Below, in pieces: positions 59,302 through 64,000 of a stretch of 64,000 nucleotides of DNA. The notes below the pieces were generated by a model that saw only the letters and a list, made by a program, of their open reading frames with translations, searched no databases and was not told the origin of the DNA. The stretch covers positions 1,987,001-2,051,000 of the forward strand of contig NZ_JACCBF010000001.1 in assembly GCF_013409625.1 (NCBI RefSeq), written 5' to 3'. Positions within the stretch are counted from its first letter, which is position 1; the number at the start of each line of letters is the position of its first letter. This DNA comes from Nocardioides kongjuensis (GTDB lineage Bacteria; Actinomycetota; Actinomycetes; Propionibacteriales; Nocardioidaceae). The position numbers and the translations under genes were made by a program.

Positions 59302-61407
59302 TCAGGCCGGGACCGCCTCGGAGAGACCCACGCGGCGGTGCAGCGCGCGCAGCGGACGCGGCGCCCACCAGGAGCGCTCCCCCAGCAGCCGGATGCTGGC
59401 GGGGAGCAGCACGCCGCGGACCAGGGTGGCGTCGATCAGGATCGCCAGGCCGGTGCCGAGCCCGAAGAACTGGATGAAGCTCACCGAGCTGACGAGGAAG
59501 GCGAAGAAGCTGATCGCGATCAGCGCCGCGGCGGTGCTGACGATCCGGCCGGTGTGGGCCAGGCCGTGGACCATCGCCTCGTCGTTGGCCATCCCGCGCT
59601 CGCGCATCTCCTTGATCCTGCTCATCACGAAGACCTCGTAGTCCATCGACAGGCCGAACGCGACGCAGAACAGCAGCACCATCATCGAGCTGTCCATCGG
59701 CTGCGGCGTGAAGCCGAGCGCCCCGGACAGGTGGCCGTCCTGGAACACCCAGACCATCGCGCCGAGGGTGGCGCCGAGGCCGACCGCGTTGAGCACCAGG
59801 GCCCGCAGCGGCTGGACGACGCTGCCGGTGAACAGGAACAGGATCACCATCGTGGTGAGCACCAGCCACCCGGCGACGAGCGGCAGCCGGTCCCCGATCC
59901 CGGACATCTGGTCGTGCAGCTCGGCGCTCGCGCCACCCACGAGGGTCTGCGTGCCGGCCGGTGCAGGCGCCTCGCGCACGTCGTCGACCAGGGCCCGCGC
60001 GTCGGCGGACATCGGGTCGAGGTCGGTCACGACCGAGACCAGGTCGGCGTCGCGTCCCGCCTGGGTGTCCACGCGGACCACGCCGGGCAGCTCCCCCAGC
60101 GTCGCGGCGTACGACGCCAGCTCGGCCTCGGGCACCGCCGTGGTGGTGACCACCTGGATCGGGTGGGTGCCGTCGCCGGCGAAGGACGAGCGCAGCACGT
60201 CACCGGCCTGCCGGCTGGACGCGCTCGTGGGCAGCACCCGGTCGTCGGGGGTGCCGAGCTCGATGCCGGCGAGCGGGATCGCCATCATGAGCAGGCCGGC
60301 GAGGACCGGGAGCGCGCTGAGCAGCGGTCGGCGTGCCACGAACCGGGCCAGCCGGGCCCACGCCGGCGCCTCCTCGCCCCGGATGCCTCGCACCCGCGGG
60401 ACCGGCCACGCGTCGATCCGGTCGCCGAGCAGGCTGATCCCGGCCGGGAGGACGACGACCGCGGCGAAGGCGGTGATCAGCATGACGCCGATGCCGGCGT
60501 AGGCGAACGAGCGCAGGAAGTACATCGGGAAGACGAGCAGCGCCGCCAGCGCGACCGCGACGGTGGTCGCGCTGAAGGCGATCGTGCGGCCCGCGGTCTC
60601 GACCGCTCGTCGTACGGCGTCCTGGTGGGCGCGTCCGGCCGCCCGCTCCTCGCGCACCCGGGCCACCATGAGCAGCCCGTAGTCGACGGCGAGGCCGAGC
60701 CCGAGGCCGGTGGTGAGGTTGACCGAGTAGATCGAGACATCGGTGGCCGAGCCGAGGATCGAGAGCTCGGCGAAGGTGCCGAAGATGGCGGCGACACCGA
60801 CACCGAGGGTGACCAGTGCGCCGACGACGTTGCCGAACGCCAGGACCAGGAGCACGAGGATGAGCGGGATCGCGATGCTCTCGGCGAGGCCGAGGTCCTG
60901 CCCGATCTGGGCGCCGATCTCCTCGCCGACGACCTCGCTGCCCGCGACGTCCACCGTCAGCGGACCGGCGGTGCCGCCGTACTCGTCGAGCACGGCGCCC
61001 GGGTCGGCCTCCTCGCCGGGCGCGACCGACGCGGTGACCAGCGCGTAGCGACCGTCCGTCGAGCGCATCGGGCCGGCTCGGCCGTCGAAGTACGACGCGA
61101 CGTCGGCCAGCGCCGGGTCCGAGCGCAGCCGCGCGGTCAGTGCCGTTCCTGCCTCTGTCGCGGCCGGGGCGTCGACGTCGCCGTCGGCAGCCTCGACGAC
61201 GAACACGTAGTCGGCGCCGCCGGCGAACCGATCCTCGAGCAGGGCCGCGGCGCGGCTGCTCTCGGAGTCGGGGTCGTCGAAGCCCTGCGTCTGCAGCTTG
61301 GAGAAGGCGCCGACGCCGACGACCGCGGCGAGCACCACCCCGAGCAGGCCGAGCGCGAGCACCGTGCGGGCCCGTCTCGTCACCAGTCCACCGATCCAGC
61401 CGAACAT
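59302..61407 (-). CDS. MMPL/RND-family membrane transporter
   Basis: A 701-aa exporter, probably of lipids, siderophores or drugs. It has the RND duplication: an N-terminal helix, a periplasmic domain (residues about 40-165), a block of five to six helices with GLGLAVDYGLLMVARVREE, and a second half with the same pattern, VAFGLSMDYEVFVMSRIKEMRERG. The Asp-Tyr pairs form the proton relay. ATG 61407 has GGAGG six bases upstream. A -35 TTGACA (61473-61478) and -10 CAAGTT (61450-61455) lie before it within the repeats shared with the divergent TetR gene. Confidence 0.92.
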   Translation of the reverse strand: MFGWIGGLVTRRARTVLALGLLGVVLAAVVGVGAFSKLQTQGFDDPDSESSRAAALLEDRFAGGADYVFVVEAADGDVDAPAATEAGTALTARLRSDPALADVASYFDGRAGPMRSTDGRYALVTASVAPGEEADPGAVLDEYGGTAGPLTVDVAGSEVVGEEIGAQIGQDLGLAESIAIPLILVLLVLAFGNVVGALVTLGVGVAAIFGTFAELSILGSATDVSIYSVNLTTGLGLGLAVDYGLLMVARVREERAAGRAHQDAVRRAVETAGRTIAFSATTVAVALAALLVFPMYFLRSFAYAGIGVMLITAFAAVVVLPAGISLLGDRIDAWPVPRVRGIRGEEAPAWARLARFVARRPLLSALPVLAGLLMMAIPLAGIELGTPDDRVLPTSASSRQAGDVLRSSFAGDGTHPIQVVTTTAVPEAELASYAATLGELPGVVRVDTQAGRDADLVSVVTDLDPMSADARALVDDVREAPAPAGTQTLVGGASAELHDQMSGIGDRLPLVAGWLVLTTMVILFLFTGSVVQPLRALVLNAVGLGATLGAMVWVFQDGHLSGALGFTPQPMDSSMMVLLFCVAFGLSMDYEVFVMSRIKEMRERGMANDEAMVHGLAHTGRIVSTAAALIAISFFAFLVSSVSFIQFFGLGTGLAILIDATLVRGVLLPASIRLLGERSWWAPRPLRALHRRVGLSEAVPA

Positions 61408-61431
61408 CGCGTTCCTCCAATGTGTGCGGAC

Positions 61432-61481
61432 GTAAACTTTGTAGGTGTTAACTTGGCATGGATGTGTACGGGTGTCAACAT
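61432..61481. promoter_or_regulatory. Promoter and GTNAACWT repeats between MMPL and TetR genes
   Basis: Three direct repeats GTAAACTT (61432-61439), GTTAACTT (61447-61454) and GTCAACAT (61474-61481) cover the MMPL promoter (-35 TTGACA and -10 CAAGTT on the minus strand, 17-base spacer) and the TetR start. They are probably the operator for the TetR protein. Confidence 0.6.
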
Positions 61482-62130
61482 GTTCTCCGTGACGACCCCG
61501 AAGCGGAGCTACCACCACGGCGACCTGCGCAACGCGCTCGCCCGCGCGGCGGCGGACCTGGCCGCGACCGGTGGCCCGGACGCCGTGACGATCCGCGGCG
61601 CCGCACGCGAGGTCGGCGTCACCCCCACGGCGGCGTACCGGCACTTCGAGAACCAGGCCGACCTGCTCGAGGCCGCCCGCTCGCTGGCGATGGACGGCAT
61701 GGTCGCCGCGATGGCCGACTACCTCGCCCAGGTGCCGGCCGGCGGCGACCCGGTCGAGCGGGCCGTCGAGCGGCTGCGCTCGACCGGACGCGGCTACATC
61801 CGGTTCGCGATCGAGGAGCCGGGCGTCTTCCGGACCTGCTTCACCGGCGGCCTGCGCGACGACGACGCCGACGGGATGGGCGAGCCGGCGCCGTACGTCC
61901 TGCTCGGCGAGATGCTCGACCAGCTGGTCGAGGTCGGCTACCTCGCCCCCGAGGACCGCCCCGACGCGGAGGCCGGCCCCTGGGCGGCCGTCCACGGGCT
62001 GGCGATGCTGCTCATCGACGGGCCGATGTGCGAGCTGGGCCCGCTCGAGCAGGAGGTCGCGATCGCGCGCACCCTCGACATGGTCAGCCGCGGCCTGGCG
62101 ACCGGCCCGCGGGGGCGGCCCACCCACTAG
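61480..62130 (+). CDS. TetR-family repressor (of the MMPL gene)
   Basis: A 216-aa regulator with the N-terminal helix-turn-helix VTIRGAAREVGVTPTAAYRHFENQADLLEAA and a ligand-binding C-terminal domain (TetR_C-like WHG motif region FRTCFTGGL). ATG 61480; ATG 61462 is an alternative. Divergent from the exporter gene, with the operator repeats between, so local control of the pump is expected; the inducer is unknown. Confidence 0.9.
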   Translation: MFSVTTPKRSYHHGDLRNALARAAADLAATGGPDAVTIRGAAREVGVTPTAAYRHFENQADLLEAARSLAMDGMVAAMADYLAQVPAGGDPVERAVERLRSTGRGYIRFAIEEPGVFRTCFTGGLRDDDADGMGEPAPYVLLGEMLDQLVEVGYLAPEDRPDAEAGPWAAVHGLAMLLIDGPMCELGPLEQEVAIARTLDMVSRGLATGPRGRPTH

Positions 62131-62133
62131 TGT
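62128..62133 (+). promoter_or_regulatory. -10 box of next gene, leaderless
   Basis: TAGTGT overlaps the TetR stop codon and ends 8 bases before GTG 62141; transcript start one base before the codon. Confidence 0.4.
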
Positions 62134-62140
62134 CACCCGC

Positions 62141-62809
62141 GTGAGCGAGGAGCTGATCGACTACGCGGCCTGGGGCGAGCGCTTCTTCGCCACCGCCGTG
62201 ACCGCCGAGCGGGTGCTGAACGGCGTCAACGTGCTGGCCGGGCGTCCCATCGACGTCGGCCCGCTGGGCGTCGGCCCCGGCCGGATCGCGAAGGTGACCG
62301 CTCAGGGCACCATCGGCACGGCAACCGGCGAGCGCGTGGGTGCCGATCCGGTGTCCTTCCACGTCGACCTGCCGGTGACGCTGAAGTTCAGCATCGACCT
62401 CGGCATGGACAAGCAGAACTTCGACGCCGAGATCACGGTGCCGCTCGTGATCACCGCGCGCGGACGCGCCGACCTGGCGATCGTCCTCGACGTGACGCCG
62501 CCGGCCGCCGGGCAGGTCGTCGTACGCCTCAAGGCGCAGGGCCTGCGCGCCTCGCTGACCAGCAAGGCGGCCAACGTCGAGGGTGAGCTGCGCCGGTTCG
62601 TGGCGAAGTACGTCGCCAAGGAGCTCGAGAAGCCCTACGTCCGCCAGGCCACGATCATCGACGTGGGCGCCGCGGTCGAGAAGGCCGCCGCCGGCCTCGG
62701 CCCGCGCGACGAGAGCCCGATGGCCGACGAGCTGACCGACGACCTGCCGGCCGCGATGGAGGCCGAGCTCGAGCACACCGCCCAGCTGTTCTTGGAGGAC
62801 GAGTCGTGA
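62141..62809 (+). CDS. Conserved hypothetical protein, beta-rich
   Basis: A 222-aa protein not assigned to a known family. The N-terminus (EELIDYAAWGERFFATAVTAERVLNGVNVLAG) is helical, residues 45-130 are strongly beta (alternating hydrophobic strands such as VSFHVDLPVTLKFSIDLGM, FDAEITVPLVITARGRADLAIVLDV), and the C-terminus is a helix with an acidic tail. No signal peptide, no cysteines. The repeated amphipathic strands suggest a lipid-binding or barrel fold (inference only). GTG 62141. Its stop overlaps the start of the next gene (GTGA), so the two are co-translated. Confidence 0.7.
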   Translation: MSEELIDYAAWGERFFATAVTAERVLNGVNVLAGRPIDVGPLGVGPGRIAKVTAQGTIGTATGERVGADPVSFHVDLPVTLKFSIDLGMDKQNFDAEITVPLVITARGRADLAIVLDVTPPAAGQVVVRLKAQGLRASLTSKAANVEGELRRFVAKYVAKELEKPYVRQATIIDVGAAVEKAAAGLGPRDESPMADELTDDLPAAMEAELEHTAQLFLEDES

Positions 62810-63411
62810 ACCCCTATCCCCCGGCCCCGTGGCACATGCGCGGGTCCCTGTGGCTGTCCGTCTTCCGGCTCGGGAGGGACGTCGACGCCCACCACCCCGC
62901 CGGCACGTACGGCGTCGCCCTGGTCTCCTACGAGGAGCCGAGCCCGCTGACCTACCACGAGCTGCTGCTCGCCCGGACCGTCAAGAACGCCGCCGGCAAG
63001 GGCGCGGTGACGATCACCGACATCTGGGTCGACTCCCCCGCCTCGCAGGCCGGCGGCCGCGCGCTGTGGGCGATCCCGAAGGAGCTGTGCGACTTCGACC
63101 TCGACACCAGCTTCCGGGGACCGGTCACCTCGACCGACTGGACGGCGACCGTGGAGCGGCGTCCGATCGTCGAGGCCAGCTTCACCGACGTGTCCCGCGC
63201 AGCGATCCGGGTGCCGTTCACCGGCCTGGTCGAGCAGCCCGGGATCCCCGAGCACCCGGAGACGGCCGACGTCGTGATGAAGGGCACCGCCAAGGCGCTG
63301 CCCTGCCGCGGCCGGTGGACCTTCGCCGCCGACGGGCCCCTCGGATTCATGCGGGAGGCCCGTCAGCTGGGGTCGTTCCGCATGGCAGGGTTCCGGCTCG
63401 CCTTCGACTGA
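62806..63411 (+). CDS. Acetoacetate-decarboxylase-fold protein
   Basis: A 201-aa protein with the general pattern of the ADC fold: PPAPWHMRGSLWLSVFRL, SYEEPSPLTYHELLLARTV, and WVDSPASQAGGRALWAIPKELCDFDLD, near where true decarboxylases have the Lys in a GY/IPK motif (here IPKEL). The C-terminal strand region ends GSFRMAGFRLAFD. Whether it decarboxylates anything is unknown. GTG 62806. Forms an operon with the previous gene, so they may share a substrate. Confidence 0.7.
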   Translation: MNPYPPAPWHMRGSLWLSVFRLGRDVDAHHPAGTYGVALVSYEEPSPLTYHELLLARTVKNAAGKGAVTITDIWVDSPASQAGGRALWAIPKELCDFDLDTSFRGPVTSTDWTATVERRPIVEASFTDVSRAAIRVPFTGLVEQPGIPEHPETADVVMKGTAKALPCRGRWTFAADGPLGFMREARQLGSFRMAGFRLAFD

Positions 63412-63426
63412 GCCGGAACGCGTGAC

Positions 63427-63452
63427 GTTGCGGTTTGGTCCCAAACCGCAAC
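63427..63452. terminator. Bidirectional hairpin between convergent genes
   Basis: GTTGCGGTTTGG and its complement, separated by two bases, form a long AT-rich stem in the middle of GC-rich DNA, followed by ATTTC on the plus strand. It ends the ADC-fold gene and probably the 85-aa gene on the other strand as well. Confidence 0.75.
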
Positions 63453-63494
63453 ATTTCGGGGCTCAGACGTGCGGTCTGTGCCCAATCGAGGTGC

Positions 63495-63752
63495 CTACTC
63501 GGCGTCGTCGAGGTGGGGCGACTCCGGCAGCTGCGGCGCCGGCGAGCCGTGCTCGGCGAGCGCGCGCTGCGAGGAGTCCTTGATCTCGAAGATCTCGGTG
63601 GCGAAGCCGCCGACGGCCGCGGCCACCTCGCCGACGGCACGGGTCACGATGCTCGCGACCTCGCCGACGGTCTGGGCCGCGGCCTCGGCGCCCGCCTGGA
63701 TCGCGTCCTTGGTGATCTCGGCCTTGCTGAGGTGGTCGCGTCCGTCGCTCAT
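63495..63752 (-). CDS. Small helical hypothetical protein
   Basis: An 85-aa protein without recognised family. It is amphipathic and Ala/Glu/Val-rich, TKDAIQAGAEAAAQTVGEVASIVTRAVGEVAAAVGGFATEI, with an acidic Pro-containing tail. No membrane helix is certain. ATG 63752. It follows the desaturase gene by 25 bases on the same strand, so it may be co-transcribed with it. Confidence 0.65.
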   Translation of the reverse strand: MSDGRDHLSKAEITKDAIQAGAEAAAQTVGEVASIVTRAVGEVAAAVGGFATEIFEIKDSSQRALAEHGSPAPQLPESPHLDDAE

Positions 63753-63777
63753 GGGCGTCAGTCTCCCCCGCGGAGGC

Positions 63778-64000
63778 TCAGGCTGCCAACGAGTCCTCGG
63801 TCACGGCCTCGGGGCCACGGACCGGGGCGGTCTTGGCGTCGCCGCCCGGCAGAGAGTAGCGGCAGATCTTCTTGAAGACGCTCCACAGCTGCTGGTGCAG
63901 GCGACCGGTGTTGTACGGCAGGCCGTAGCGCTCGCAGATCTCCTGGACCTCGACGGCCATCTCCGGGTAGCGCCGGGCCGGCAGGTCGGGGAACAGGTGG
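63778..64000 (-). CDS. Fatty-acid desaturase, C-terminal end (cut by window edge)
   Basis: Only about 74 codons are visible. The end reads HLFPDLPARRYPEMAVEVQEICERYGLPYNTGRLHQQLWSVFKKICRYSLPGGD, matching the region after the third His box (HxxHHLFPD) of membrane acyl-CoA/acyl-lipid desaturases. The catalytic part lies beyond position 64000. The last 25 residues are a nonconserved tail. Confidence 0.85.
   Translation of the reverse strand, partial: HLFPDLPARRYPEMAVEVQEICERYGLPYNTGRLHQQLWSVFKKICRYSLPGGDAKTAPVRGPEAVTEDSLAA

Overview
The window is chromosomal DNA from a high-GC actinobacterium, most likely of the Nocardioides / Propionibacteriales type. The signs are uniformly high-GC codons, many GTG and TTG starts, actinobacterial marker genes (NucS endonuclease, the fused 2-oxoglutarate enzyme Kgd with its small DUF6104 partner, DUF2550 after atpC, a Streptomyces-like separate ATP synthase delta subunit), leaderless-looking promoters, and a gene order that closely parallels Mycobacterium tuberculosis from argS/lysA to the NucS/epimerase/thiolase block. 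Genus is an inference; no rRNA is present. Genes are dense: no stretch over 300 bases lacks a gene, and the longest gaps (about 190 bases) are listed as leaders, promoters or terminators.

Layout. 1-2042: isoprenoid synthesis (dxr) and a membrane site-2 protease running off the left edge. 2158-5444: secreted polysaccharide deacetylase, MeaB GTPase, thiolase. 5575-9832: methylmalonyl-CoA epimerase, the pxpABC oxoprolinase operon, crotonyl-CoA carboxylase/reductase. 10023-16742: DivIVA-like coiled-coil protein, AI-2E type permease, lipoprotein, EamA exporter with a divergent CGNR regulator, alpha/beta hydrolase, 3-hydroxyacyl-CoA dehydrogenase. 16822-19699: DUF167, NucS, a DUF952 membrane protein, ferritin with a small Cys-rich protein behind a DtxR/IdeR-like box, an ArsC-like protein. 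19780-28330: ethylmalonyl-CoA mutase-type enzyme, STAS protein, cobalamin adenosyltransferase, SNF2 helicase, MFS exporter. 28340-46462 (all minus): the core block DUF2550-atpCDGAHFEB-AtpZ/AtpI-wecA-tsaC-prmC-prfA-rpmE-rho-thrB-thrC-hom. 46553-51338: an accessory block of two regulator/oxidoreductase modules (AraC/GlxA and SoxR). 51339-54391: lysA and argS. 54486-59204: tRNA-Arg(CCG), RNase H, kgd, DUF6104. 59302-64000: MMPL exporter with a TetR regulator, two poorly known genes, and the end of a fatty-acid desaturase.

How it works together. Several dispersed genes belong to short-chain acyl-CoA metabolism and its B12 cofactor: thiolase, 3-hydroxyacyl-CoA dehydrogenase, crotonyl-CoA carboxylase/reductase, ethylmalonyl-CoA mutase, epimerase, MeaB and the adenosyltransferase. 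Four of their upstream regions share a TACC-N4-GGTA palindrome, which suggests one regulon and is the most interesting regulatory signal here. Other promising signals are a Crp-type site before the ATP synthase operon, an iron box before the ferritin operon, repeated TANNNT boxes placed 7-9 bases from start codons (leaderless mRNAs), and a Rho factor with a long Q/N-rich insert. I found no CRISPR array, phage, insertion sequence or obvious new defence system.
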